Below are positions 51,969-60,442 of a stretch of 64,000 nt of DNA, one piece after another. The DNA is from JALORV01 sp963780715 (lineage in GTDB: Bacteria; Pseudomonadota; Gammaproteobacteria; Burkholderiales; Burkholderiaceae_F): NCBI GenBank assembly GCA_963780715.1, contig CAWADK010000015.1, positions 1-64,000 of the forward strand. The letters run 5' to 3'. The translations under genes and the position numbers were made by a program. The number at the start of each line of letters is the position of its first letter. Within the stretch, counting starts at the first letter, position 1. The notes under the pieces are model-generated. The model had not been told where the DNA came from. It made no database searches and was given only the letters and a program-made list of their open reading frames with translations.

Positions 51969-52003
51969 GAAAAGTTCACTGGCGAAGCCAGATGAACTTT
52001 TTC
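51969..52003 (+). terminator. Strong hairpin between infB and rbfA (second, terminator-like)
   Basis: GAAAAGTTCA-CTGGC pairs with GCCAG-TGAACTTTTTC around a GAA loop. The 3' arm is T-rich, so it resembles an intrinsic terminator inside the operon, 18 bases before rbfA. It could reduce rbfA-truB expression relative to infB. Confidence 0.6.
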
Positions 52004-52020
52004 AGTGCAACGGCACGGAC

Positions 52021-52380
52021 ATGAAACCAACCAGGAAGCCGGGGCGCGGACTGCGCGTGGCGGATCAGATCCAGCGCGATCTCGCAGAGATGATCCAGCG
52101 CGAAGTATCGACCGAGCGGGCGGGCCTGGTGACATTGACCGGGGTTGAAGTGACGCCGGACTACGCGCATGCAAAGGTCTACTTCACCACGATCGGTGCG
52201 CCGGTCGATGCGGCGCAGCGCGTGCTCAATGAAAAGGCGGGGTACTTCCACTCGCTGCTGTTCAAGCGGCTTTCGATCCATACGATCCCGAAGCTGACAT
52301 TCGTGCACGATGCCTCGGTCGAGCACGGCATCGAGATCGACCGCCTGATCGCCGAGGCCAACCGGGGCAAGACCGACTGA
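52021..52380 (+). CDS. rbfA: Ribosome-binding factor A
   Basis: This 119-residue KH-like protein is needed for 16S rRNA 5' maturation and cold adaptation. The family blocks are RVADQIQRDLAEMIQREV, TLTGVEVTPDYAHAKVYFTT and PKLTFVHDASVEHGIEIDRLI. The ATG at 52021 starts MKPTRKPGRGLRVADQ and gives normal length; upstream in-frame codons fall in the second hairpin. It is followed by truB after 9 bases. Confidence 0.95.
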   Translation: MKPTRKPGRGLRVADQIQRDLAEMIQREVSTERAGLVTLTGVEVTPDYAHAKVYFTTIGAPVDAAQRVLNEKAGYFHSLLFKRLSIHTIPKLTFVHDASVEHGIEIDRLIAEANRGKTD

Positions 52381-52389
52381 GGGGCAAGA

Positions 52390-53301
52390 GTGGGCAAGCC
52401 GCGCGGTGAGCGCGTGGATGGTGTACTGCTGCTGGACAAATCCGGCGGCATGACGTCCAACCTCGCGCTGCAGAAGGCGCGGCGGCTGCTGAACGCAGTC
52501 AAGGCCGGGCATACCGGGACGCTCGACCCGATGGCGACGGGACTGCTGCCCTTGACCTTCGGCGAAGCGACGAAGTTCTCGGCCGACCTGCTCGATGCCG
52601 ACAAGGCTTATCGGGCCACGCTCAGGCTTGGCGTGACGACGACGACCGGGGACGCGGAAGGTGAAGTGACCGGAAGGGCCGCGGTCGAGGCAACGGACGA
52701 AGCGATCGACGTCGCGTTGTCACAGTTCCTGGGCACGATCGAGCAGGTGCCGCCGATGCACTCGGCACTGAAGCGGGAAGGGCGCCCGCTGTATGAACTG
52801 GCGCGGGCGGGAATCGTAGTCGAGCGCGCACCACGGCCGGTGCTGATCCGCAGCCTGCGGTGGGTGGAGCGGGTAGGCGACTCGCTGACGCTCGACGTGG
52901 AGTGCAGCAAGGGCACGTATGTGCGCGTGCTGGCCGAGGACATCGGTCGAGCGCTCGGGTGCGGAGCGCACCTGACCGGCCTGTGCCGCACGCGGGTTGG
53001 GCCGCTCGCTCTCGACGATGCGGTGACGCTGGCGGGGCTCGAGGCGATGTCGCCGGCGGAGCGACGCGCGTGTCTGCGACCGGTGGACTCGCTGCTCGGG
53101 TCGCTGCCGAGGATCGAACTGGACGAGGACCTGGCCGGGCGCTTCCGGCAAGGTCAGCGGCTGGCGCTGGATGCGCAGCCCAAGGGTGCGCGCGTGCGGG
53201 TGTACGCGCTGGATGAAGAACTGCTGGGCACGGCGAACGTCACCGAATGGGGCGTCGTCGCACCCGAACGATTGATATCGAACGAAAGAGCACAGTCATG
53301 A
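52390..53301 (+). CDS. truB: tRNA pseudouridine-55 synthase
   Basis: This 303-residue enzyme forms pseudouridine at position 55 of the T-loop in most tRNAs. The start GVLLLDKSGGMTSNLALQKARRLL and the catalytic Asp in AGHTGTLDPMATGLLPLTFG are clear, with VECSKGTYVRVLAEDIGRAL further on. The start is a GTG at 52390 and the stop overlaps the typA start (ATGA). The order rbfA-truB-typA is typical of Burkholderiales. Confidence 0.96.
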   Translation: MGKPRGERVDGVLLLDKSGGMTSNLALQKARRLLNAVKAGHTGTLDPMATGLLPLTFGEATKFSADLLDADKAYRATLRLGVTTTTGDAEGEVTGRAAVEATDEAIDVALSQFLGTIEQVPPMHSALKREGRPLYELARAGIVVERAPRPVLIRSLRWVERVGDSLTLDVECSKGTYVRVLAEDIGRALGCGAHLTGLCRTRVGPLALDDAVTLAGLEAMSPAERRACLRPVDSLLGSLPRIELDEDLAGRFRQGQRLALDAQPKGARVRVYALDEELLGTANVTEWGVVAPERLISNERAQS

Positions 53302-55130
53302 AACGCCAATTGCGCAACGTCGCGATCATCGCGCACGTCGACCACGGCAAGACCACGCTGGTGGACAAGCTGCTGCAACAGTCCGGCACCTTCCGTGCGA
53401 ACCAGCACGTGGCGGAGCGGGTGATGGACTCGAACGACCTCGAACGCGAGCGCGGCATCACGATCCTCGCGAAGAACTGCGCGGTCGACTACGAGGGCAC
53501 GCACATCAACATCGTCGATACCCCGGGCCACGCGGACTTCGGCGGCGAAGTGGAGCGTGTGCTGTCGATGGTGGACGGCGTGCTGCTGCTGGTCGATGCC
53601 GTCGAGGGGCCGATGCCGCAGACGCGCTTCGTCACCCGCAAGGCGCTGGCGCAGGGCCTGAAGCCGATCGTCGTCGTCAACAAGATCGACCGGCCGGGCG
53701 CGCGCCCGGAGTGGGTCGTGAACCACACCTTCGATCTGTTCGACAAGCTCGGCGCGACCGAGGAGCAGCTCGACTTCCCCGTCATCTATGCCTCGGCGCT
53801 GAACGGCTACGCCGGCACGAGCCCCGACGTGCGCAGCGGCGACCTGCGGCCGTTGTTCGACGCGATCCTCGCGCATGTGCGCGTGCGCGACGACGACGCC
53901 GACGGCACGCTGCAGCTGCAGATCTGCTCGCTCGACTATTCGAGCTACGTCGGCAAGATCGGCATCGGCCGCATCACCCGCGGGCGGCTGCGCGCCGGCC
54001 AGGAAGTGCTGGTCATGCACGGACCGGAGGGTGAGCAGAACGCCCCGACGACGAAGGGCCGGATCAACCAGGTGCTGACCTTCGAAGGCCTCGACCGGAA
54101 GCTGGTCGACGAGGCCATTGCCGGCGACATCGTGCTGATCAATGGCATCGACGACATCGGCATCGGCTGCACGCTGACGCCGGTCGACGCCCCCGATGCG
54201 CTGCCGCTGCTGAAGGTCGACGAGCCCACGCTGGTGATGAACTTCCAGGTCAACACCTCGCCGCTGGCCGGACGAGAGGGCAAGTACGTGACCAGCCGCC
54301 AGCTGCGCGAGCGGCTCGAACGCGAACTGAAGTCGAACGTTGCGATGCGCATGAAGGAGACCGACGACGAGCAGATATTTGAAGTGGCCGGACGTGGCGA
54401 GCTGCACCTGACCATCCTGCTCGAGAACATGCGGCGCGAGGGCTACGAGATGGCGGTGTCGCGGCCGCGCGTGCTCTACAAGGAAGTCGACGGCGAGAAA
54501 CTCGAGCCCTTCGAGATGCTGACGGTCGATGTCGAGGAGCAGAACCAGGGCGCGATCATGGAAGAGCTCGGTCGGCGCAAGGGCGATCTTCAGGACATGC
54601 AGCCCGACGGCAAGGGGCGCGTGCGGCTCGAATACCGGATTCCCGCTCGCGGTCTGATCGGCTTCCAGGGCGAGTTCATGACGCTGACGCGCGGCACCGG
54701 CCTGATGAGCCATGTCTTCGACGACTACGGTCCGGTCCGCGCCGGCGAGATCGGCGAGCGTCGCAACGGCGTGCTGATCAGCCAGGACGACGGCGAGGCC
54801 GTGGCCTACGCGCTGTGGAAGCTGCAGGAGCGTGGCCGCATGTTCGTCAGCCCCGGCGACAAGCTCTACGAAGGCATGATCATCGGCATCCACTCGCGTG
54901 ACAACGACCTCGTCGTCAACCCGGTGCGCGAGAAGAAGCTGACCAACGTGCGCGCCTCGGGCAAGGACGAGCACATCGACCTGGTGCCGCCAATCCAGCT
55001 GACGCTCGAGTCGGCCGTCGAGTTCATCGCCGACGACGAGCTGGTGGAGATCACGCCGCAGAGCATCCGGCTGCGCAAGCGGTACCTGAAGGAGCACGAA
55101 CGAAAGCGTGCCCAGCGGGAAGCCGCGTAG
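53298..55130 (+). CDS. typA: Ribosome-associated GTPase TypA/BipA
   Basis: This 610-residue translational GTPase is involved in ribosome assembly and stress adaptation. The G domain has AIIAHVDHGKTTLVDKLL, DTPGHADFGGEVERVL and VVNKIDRPGARPEWVV. The C-terminus has IPARGLIGFQGEFMTLTRGTG and a basic end (LKKHERKR-like). Length is normal. I chose the ATG at 53298, overlapping the truB stop. It is the last gene of the operon, and a GC-rich hairpin follows. Confidence 0.96.
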   Translation: MKRQLRNVAIIAHVDHGKTTLVDKLLQQSGTFRANQHVAERVMDSNDLERERGITILAKNCAVDYEGTHINIVDTPGHADFGGEVERVLSMVDGVLLLVDAVEGPMPQTRFVTRKALAQGLKPIVVVNKIDRPGARPEWVVNHTFDLFDKLGATEEQLDFPVIYASALNGYAGTSPDVRSGDLRPLFDAILAHVRVRDDDADGTLQLQICSLDYSSYVGKIGIGRITRGRLRAGQEVLVMHGPEGEQNAPTTKGRINQVLTFEGLDRKLVDEAIAGDIVLINGIDDIGIGCTLTPVDAPDALPLLKVDEPTLVMNFQVNTSPLAGREGKYVTSRQLRERLERELKSNVAMRMKETDDEQIFEVAGRGELHLTILLENMRREGYEMAVSRPRVLYKEVDGEKLEPFEMLTVDVEEQNQGAIMEELGRRKGDLQDMQPDGKGRVRLEYRIPARGLIGFQGEFMTLTRGTGLMSHVFDDYGPVRAGEIGERRNGVLISQDDGEAVAYALWKLQERGRMFVSPGDKLYEGMIIGIHSRDNDLVVNPVREKKLTNVRASGKDEHIDLVPPIQLTLESAVEFIADDELVEITPQSIRLRKRYLKEHERKRAQREAA

Positions 55131-55180
55131 CGGCTCCCCGCTGTGCGCGCTTTGCGCGCTTTCAACGGCTCCCTCCCTAG

Positions 55181-55201
55181 CCCTCCCTCCGCGAGGGAGG
55201 G
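55181..55201 (+). terminator. Hairpin after typA
   Basis: CCCTCCCTC (55181-55189) pairs with GAGGGAGGG (55193-55201) over a three-base loop. No T run follows. The sequence resembles dispersed GC-rich intergenic repeats of other high-GC genomes and probably ends the long operon. Confidence 0.5.
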
Positions 55202-55219
55202 AACAAGACCCGACGCACT

Positions 55220-56128
55220 GTGGCTCACGATCCTGCTCATCGCCGCGCGCTGATCCTGATGATCATTGCTCCCATGCTGTGGAGCATCGCCGGCGTGGTC
55301 ACGCGCAATCTCTCGCCGGAGCTGCAGGCGAACGGGCGGTTCGAGATCACGTTCTGGCGCAGCGTGTTCGCGGCGCTTTTCGTCGGTGGATATCTGCTGC
55401 TGGTCCGGCGGGACTTCGTCGGGGCGCTGCGACGCGCCGGCAAGCCAGGGCTGTTGTCAGGCTGCATGTGGGCGACGATGTTCGTCTGCTTCATGCTGGC
55501 GCTGACGCTGACTTCAACGGCCAATACGCTAATCGTGCTTGCGGTCGCGCCGCTGCTGACGGCCGTGCTCGCATGGGCGGTGCTGAAGGCACCCATTCCG
55601 CTGCGAACCTGGCTCGCCGTGGCCATTGCGACGGCGGGCATCCTCTGGATGTTCGCCGGGGGACTCAGCATCGAGTCGCCGACGAGCGTCCTCGGCATGT
55701 TGATCGCATTCGGTGCGCCGCTGGCCTCGGCCATCAACTTCGTCATACTGAAGAAGCGAGGCCAGTCGGTCGATCTCGTCCCGGCGGTCTTCCTCGGCGG
55801 ACTGATCTCGGCTGCCATCATGCTGCCGTTCGCCACGCCTTTCATCGGACAGCCGCGGGATATCCTGCTGCTCGCTCTTCTGGGCTTCTTCCAGCTCGGG
55901 CTGCCTTGCATGCTGCTCGTCATCGCCGCGCGCCATCTCTCGGCGACCGAACTGGCGCTGCTGGCCTTGCTCGAAGTTCTGCTTGGCCCGCTGTGGGCCT
56001 GGCTCGGTGCCGGCGAAGTGCCGGCCAGCACGACGATCATGGGCGGCGCCCTCGTGCTCGGCGCGCTTGTACTGAACGAACTCACGTCGGGACGCGGGCG
56101 CAATGCTGCGGGTGCGCGGTCCGCGTGA
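55220..56128 (+). CDS. EamA (DMT superfamily) transporter
   Basis: This 302-residue inner-membrane protein has ten predicted membrane segments and two EamA repeats (LILMIIAPMLWSIAGVVTRNL; LGMLIAFGAPLASAINFVIL). Members export small metabolites, and the substrate is unknown. The GTG start at 55220 follows the hairpin after typA by about 18 bases. Its end overlaps the start region of the DUF2189 gene only slightly, if the later start there is used. Confidence 0.88.
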   Translation: MAHDPAHRRALILMIIAPMLWSIAGVVTRNLSPELQANGRFEITFWRSVFAALFVGGYLLLVRRDFVGALRRAGKPGLLSGCMWATMFVCFMLALTLTSTANTLIVLAVAPLLTAVLAWAVLKAPIPLRTWLAVAIATAGILWMFAGGLSIESPTSVLGMLIAFGAPLASAINFVILKKRGQSVDLVPAVFLGGLISAAIMLPFATPFIGQPRDILLLALLGFFQLGLPCMLLVIAARHLSATELALLALLEVLLGPLWAWLGAGEVPASTTIMGGALVLGALVLNELTSGRGRNAAGARSA

Positions 56129-56153
56129 GCCGGCGAGCGATAATCCCGCGGCG

Positions 56154-56942
56154 ATGGTTATGACAGCTTCCTCCAGCGATGCGCCCTTGCCCGTGCGGCA
56201 TGTCGCGCCGTCACGGCCGATGACCTGGCTCGCGCTCGGCTGGCGGGATTTCCTGCGTAGCCCCATGGCCGGGCTGGTGCACGGAGCCTTCGTTGCGCTC
56301 GGCGGCTGGGTGGTGCTGGGGGTGTCGCTGCGCTATGGCTGGGTGGCGCCGGGCGCCTTTTCCGGCTTCGTCATCCTGGGTCCGATCCTCGTGACCGGCC
56401 TGTATGAGATCAGCCGGCTGCTCGCGCGCGGGGAGCAACCGGGTCTACGCGAGGCTGTCATTGCCTGGCAGCGTGGCACTCGCCCGCTGGTCCAGCTTGG
56501 CGTCCTGCTGGCCGTGCTCGGCACCCTGTGGGTCGCGGCCTCGGCGCTGCTCTTCACGCTGTTTGCGAAGTCCCCGCTGCGCGGGCCGATCGAGTTCGTG
56601 CGCTACGCCATACTCGAGCAGGGCGACCTGCTGTTCACGTTGTGGGCCATCCTCGGTGGGCTCGGTGTCGCGATCGTCTTTGCGCTGACGGCCGTGTCGC
56701 CGCCGCTGCTGCTCGGCCGGCGTGTCGGCTTCCGGCAGGCGCTGCTGACCAGCGCCCGCGCGGTCGGCGAGAACCCCGTCGCGATGCTGCTATGGGCGCT
56801 CGTGATCCTCATTGCCACGTCGCTCTCGCTGGCGACCGCCATGCTGGGATTCCTCGTCACGGTGCCGGTGCTCGGACATGCGAGCTGGCACGCCTATCGC
56901 GACCTGGTGGACGCCGAAGGCGTGCCACTGCGCCATCCGTGA
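56154..56942 (+). CDS. DUF2189 family membrane protein
   Basis: This membrane protein of about 262 residues is of the DUF2189 family, which has unknown function. Matching segments are WLALGWRDFLRSPMAGLVHGAF, FVILGPILVTGLYEISRLLARGE and VTVPVLGHASWHAYRDLVD. About six hydrophobic segments are visible. The start is uncertain between ATG codons at 56154 and 56160; earlier starts would overlap the EamA gene. The stop touches the next ATG (TGATG). Confidence 0.87.
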   Translation: MVMTASSSDAPLPVRHVAPSRPMTWLALGWRDFLRSPMAGLVHGAFVALGGWVVLGVSLRYGWVAPGAFSGFVILGPILVTGLYEISRLLARGEQPGLREAVIAWQRGTRPLVQLGVLLAVLGTLWVAASALLFTLFAKSPLRGPIEFVRYAILEQGDLLFTLWAILGGLGVAIVFALTAVSPPLLLGRRVGFRQALLTSARAVGENPVAMLLWALVILIATSLSLATAMLGFLVTVPVLGHASWHAYRDLVDAEGVPLRHP

Positions 56943-57163
56943 TGGAAGGCACGCTCTTCGGCCTCACTGAAGAACGCATCGCCGAACTGGGGATGACATG
57001 GGGCGTGGGCGGCTTCATCGCGCTGATGCTCTTCATCATCTGGAAGCTGGCGATCGAGTCGAAGGCTGGCCGCTTCGGAACCTTCGTGCTGTTCTTCGTG
57101 CTGGCGTTCGGCATCCTCGGTTTTGTTGCGAAATCGGTCATCCAGTGGCTGCTGAAGCTCTAG
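56942..57163 (+). CDS. DUF2788 family small membrane protein
   Basis: This 73-residue protein has two membrane segments (VGGFIALMLFIIWKLAIESK; FVLFFVLAFGILGFVAKSVI) and belongs to DUF2788, with unknown function. The ATG at 56942 overlaps the DUF2189 stop, and the TAG is followed two bases later by the dusA GTG, so it is part of a tight group. The sequence starting MEGTLFGLTEERIAELGMTW matches the family. Confidence 0.88.
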   Translation: MEGTLFGLTEERIAELGMTWGVGGFIALMLFIIWKLAIESKAGRFGTFVLFFVLAFGILGFVAKSVIQWLLKL

Positions 57164-57165
57164 CC

Positions 57166-58173
57166 GTGGGACCGACTTCCGGCGACGACACGCGCTGGCG
57201 TTTCTGCGTGGCGCCGATGATGGAGTGGACGGACCGTCATTGCCGCTACTTCCATCGGCAGCTGTCGCGGCACGCGCGGCTTTATACCGAGATGGTCACG
57301 ACCGGGGCCTTGCTGCAGGGCGATCCGGCGCGCCACCTGCGTTTCGATGCGGCCGAGCACCCGGTGGCACTGCAGATCGGCGGCAGCGAGCCCGCCGAAC
57401 TTGCGCGCGCGGCGCGACTCGGTGAGGCAGCGGGCTACGACGAGATCAACCTGAACTGCGGCTGTCCGTCCGAGCGCGTCCAGCGCGGTTCCTTCGGCGC
57501 CTGCCTGATGGCCGAGCCCGGTCTCGTGGCCGACTGTGTGCGGGCGATGCGCGACGCCGTGTCGATTCCGATCACCGTGAAGCACCGGATCGGGATCGAC
57601 CGCAACGAAGACTACGACCTCGTGCGCGACTTTGTCGGTGCAGTGCATGCTGCAGGATGCGAGGTCTTCATCGTGCATGCGCGCAATGCCTGGCTCAAGG
57701 GGCTCAGCCCGCGCGAGAATCGCGAAGTGCCGCCGTTGCGCTACGACATCGTTCGCCGGCTGAAGCACGACTTCCCGCACGCCCGCTTTGTGCTCAACGG
57801 TGGGCTGACCTCGCTCGAGGGCGCTCGCCGCTGCAGCGAGGGACTCGACGGTGTCATGCTGGGCCGCGCGGCCTACCACGATCCCTATCTGCTGGCGGCC
57901 GTGGACATGGAGTTCTTTGGCGAACGATCCGCAGCCGTGCCGACGCGGCACGACGTGATCGACCGGATGTCCGCCTATCTGTTCCGCGAGACGCGCGCCG
58001 GCGAATCGCCACGGCACGTCGTGCGCCACATGCTGGGGCTCTACCAGGGCGTCCGCGGCGCGCGGCAATGGCGCCGCATGCTGAGCGATGCTGCATTGCT
58101 CAACTCGTACGGAGCGGGGATCCTCGAGCGCGCCATGCTGGCGGTGGAGCCTCCAAGGGCAAAGGCAGCTTGA
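57166..58173 (+). CDS. dusA: tRNA-dihydrouridine(20/20a) synthase DusA
   Basis: This 335-residue FMN enzyme reduces uridine 20/20a in tRNA D-loops. Family blocks are FCVAPMMEWTDRHCRYFHRQL, INLNCGCPSERVQRGSFGACLM with the catalytic Cys, HARNAWLKGLSPRENREVPPL and NGGLTSLEGARRC. I chose the GTG at 57166; the frame is open further upstream but overlaps the DUF2788 gene. An ATG about 50 bases later is too short for the fold. It converges on the DUF4124 genes. Confidence 0.94.
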   Translation: MGPTSGDDTRWRFCVAPMMEWTDRHCRYFHRQLSRHARLYTEMVTTGALLQGDPARHLRFDAAEHPVALQIGGSEPAELARAARLGEAAGYDEINLNCGCPSERVQRGSFGACLMAEPGLVADCVRAMRDAVSIPITVKHRIGIDRNEDYDLVRDFVGAVHAAGCEVFIVHARNAWLKGLSPRENREVPPLRYDIVRRLKHDFPHARFVLNGGLTSLEGARRCSEGLDGVMLGRAAYHDPYLLAAVDMEFFGERSAAVPTRHDVIDRMSAYLFRETRAGESPRHVVRHMLGLYQGVRGARQWRRMLSDAALLNSYGAGILERAMLAVEPPRAKAA

Positions 58174-58192
58174 CTCGCAGCGCGGTCGGGCC

Positions 58193-58684
58193 CTAACCGG
58201 GACAGGCGCGCGCAACCTCGGCTTCGCGCTTGGCGATTTCGCCGTCGGATTTCTGAATCTGCTGGATCGTCGCAGGTTGCCGGTGCAGTTCAGCGCGGGC
58301 GTCCTTCGCCTGCGCCAGCGCATCCTTGGCCTTGTCGCAGCGCTCCCGCTCCTTGGCCTGGGCCTTCTTCTGCTCGGCAGCCGCGCGCTGATCCTGGGCC
58401 TCTTCCTTGGCGCGAGCCTTGTCGATGGCTTTGGCCTCGGCCGCATCACGCCTGGCGCGCTCCTTGGCCGCCTTCTGCTCGTCCACGGCGACCGGCGGCG
58501 AGGTGTTGACGCTGCGCACGGGGGACGTTCCGTCGGGGCATTTCGTGTTCGAGTAGGTGACCTTGCCGTCCTGGCTCTCGCAGCGCTGAACCTGCTGCGC
58601 AGCACAGGCGCTGCAGGCCGCAAGCAGGGCCAGCGGCACGAACGTCGCCCAGGCGCGATGCAGCGGACGGTTGTACAGGTTCAT
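58193..58684 (-). CDS. DUF4124 domain protein, coiled-coil
   Basis: This 163-residue secreted or periplasmic protein has a signal peptide (MNLYNRPLHRAWATFVPLAL). A short DUF4124 domain (QVQRCESQDGKVTYSNTKCPDG) and a Lys/Ala/Glu-rich coiled coil (DEQKAAKERARRDAAEAKAI) follow. The function is unknown. A paralogous gene lies immediately upstream on the same strand, six bases away, and is probably co-transcribed. Confidence 0.82.
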   Translation of the reverse strand: MNLYNRPLHRAWATFVPLALLAACSACAAQQVQRCESQDGKVTYSNTKCPDGTSPVRSVNTSPPVAVDEQKAAKERARRDAAEAKAIDKARAKEEAQDQRAAAEQKKAQAKERERCDKAKDALAQAKDARAELHRQPATIQQIQKSDGEIAKREAEVARACPG

Positions 58685-58689
58685 GGGAA

Positions 58690-59142
58690 TCAGTGCCCGC
58701 AGACGCGCCGGTATTGCTCCTGCAGGCCAGCGACATGGCGGTCCATCTGGTCGAGGTCGTCGAGGGAGTAGAGGGGACGATTGACCAGCGCGTTGCGAAG
58801 GCGGCGTATCGAGTCGATCTCGCCCCGCAGGTAAGCACAGTCAGCGTCACGTTGCGACTGTTGCTGCGCTGTCTCGATGGACTGTTGCTGCTGGCGCTGC
58901 TGCCCCAGTTGCTGCGCCGCCTGCGCGTCGCGCGCAGAGTTCTCGCGTGCCGCCTGCTGGGCTTCAGGTGTCGGCGCCGGAGCCGCCTGCAGCGCCTTGA
59001 CCGGACTGGTTCCCGGGGGGCACTCGGTGTTCGAATAGGTGATCTTGCCGCCCGGTCCCTCGCAGCGCTGGATCTGCTGCGCCCAAAGCGCGCCTGGAAT
59101 GGCGAGCGCCAGGAGCCACGCGACATTGGCAGATTGCATCAT
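58690..59142 (-). CDS. DUF4124 domain protein, Gln-rich
   Basis: This 150-residue periplasmic protein has a signal peptide (VAWLLALAIPGALWAQ) and a DUF4124 domain (QIQRCEGPGGKITYSNTECPPG), a close paralogue of the downstream gene. A Gln-rich coiled segment (QQLGQQRQQQQSIETAQQQ) follows. The function is unknown. It is preceded by a 78-base gap after the next unknown gene on the same strand. Confidence 0.82.
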   Translation of the reverse strand: MMQSANVAWLLALAIPGALWAQQIQRCEGPGGKITYSNTECPPGTSPVKALQAAPAPTPEAQQAARENSARDAQAAQQLGQQRQQQQSIETAQQQSQRDADCAYLRGEIDSIRRLRNALVNRPLYSLDDLDQMDRHVAGLQEQYRRVCGH

Positions 59143-59220
59143 CGATGCAGTCTAGCGAACGCGCCATCCACCGTCATCGCGCCTGGCGGGCGCGATGACT
59201 TGCTCCGGATGCGGGTTGGG

Positions 59221-60297
59221 CTATTGAACGCCGATCGCCTGGCGCACGGCGTCAGCGGCGACCTTGTTGAAGCGATACTGATAGTCGTACACGCTGGCGC
59301 CGGCCTGGTACAGCTTGCCGGGCCTCACGCCGGGCAGACCCTTGGTCGGCTCGATGAACGCAATCCGCGCCGACTCGCGCTCGACATTGGATACGCCGGT
59401 ATCCAGCGGATCCACCTGTGCCGGAAACGACAGCACGATTGCGCGCGTCCCGCCCACTGTCCGCTCTTCCCACTCGCCCTGGGCCAGCACCTTGTCGGCC
59501 GACTTGTCGCAGAAAAGCGTTCCGGTCTTGGCCGGATAGAGCGCAACCTGCCCCTTCTTTCCCGTGCCCGCCGCCTGGAACAGCATGGCGTAGGGATTGG
59601 CGCCCTGTCGATCTTCGTACGCGAGACAGTAGGGGATCTGCTTCGAGAAATTGCCGACGAACTGCGTCGTGTTGGTGGCGCCGGTAAACGATTCGCGGCG
59701 CGGAAGCATCAGGACATCGTCAAAGAAGCGCGCCGTCGTCAGATACGCCACGGCGCCCTTCGGAAACTTGGCGCCGTTGGTCCGGGTCGACTCAGGCTTC
59801 GGGTAGTTGTCCGGAGTGCGCAGGAACAGCGAAATCGGCATCTCGGAGACGTCGTAAGCCTGCAGCGTTACGGCCATGCGCAACGGGGCCTGGCCGGCGT
59901 AGACGATGTAAAAGGTGCCATCGGGCGCTGGAATCGCAAAGTTGGGACGGCCGAGCGCGCGGCGCTCGCCGTTGAGCACGGCGTGCGCCACGTCGATGCC
60001 GCCGTTCAGGGTCGTCATGCCATCGTCGGCCGTCGTCTCCGTCAGCGCATAGCGATTTCCGTCTCCCGGCGTCGCCGCGGCCCGCATGTTCGAGACGCGG
60101 CTGCCCTGGAAGTGGTAGAGACCGTCGCCTTTCAACGCATCGAACGACGGGGCCGCGATCGGCTTGGCTCCCGGCACCGGAACCGGCTTCGGTGCCGGAC
60201 CGTACACGACGACTTCGGCTGGCGTCTGCGCAAGCGCGAAAGGCGCCGCCAGCGCGGTGAATGCCAGCGCGAGCAATTTCAATTTCTGTGTTGCCAT
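59221..60297 (-). CDS. Secreted protein of unknown function
   Basis: This protein of about 358 residues has a signal peptide (MATQKLKLLALAFTALAAPFALAQ) and a Pro-rich segment (YGPAPKPVPVPGAKPIAAPS). I do not recognise a family. The body contains YHFQGSRVSNMRAA, FAIPAPDGTFYIVYAGQ and CLAYEDRQGANPYAM. An ATG at 60297 gives the signal peptide; an earlier codon at 60321 is less likely. It is on the same strand as the DUF4124 genes and may be envelope-associated. Confidence 0.7.
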   Translation of the reverse strand: MATQKLKLLALAFTALAAPFALAQTPAEVVVYGPAPKPVPVPGAKPIAAPSFDALKGDGLYHFQGSRVSNMRAAATPGDGNRYALTETTADDGMTTLNGGIDVAHAVLNGERRALGRPNFAIPAPDGTFYIVYAGQAPLRMAVTLQAYDVSEMPISLFLRTPDNYPKPESTRTNGAKFPKGAVAYLTTARFFDDVLMLPRRESFTGATNTTQFVGNFSKQIPYCLAYEDRQGANPYAMLFQAAGTGKKGQVALYPAKTGTLFCDKSADKVLAQGEWEERTVGGTRAIVLSFPAQVDPLDTGVSNVERESARIAFIEPTKGLPGVRPGKLYQAGASVYDYQYRFNKVAADAVRQAIGVQ

Positions 60298-60442
60298 CAA
60301 GGCCTCCCTGAATGCCTGCATCGGTCACCATGCCGAGCTTGGCGCGAATGGTACTGGCTGCGGACCGGCCGCAGTCTCCGGAGTAAGGGCTGAAATATCT
60401 CCCATGAAAGTGGGACTCAAGCTCCGCCGGTTCGGCGCCCCT

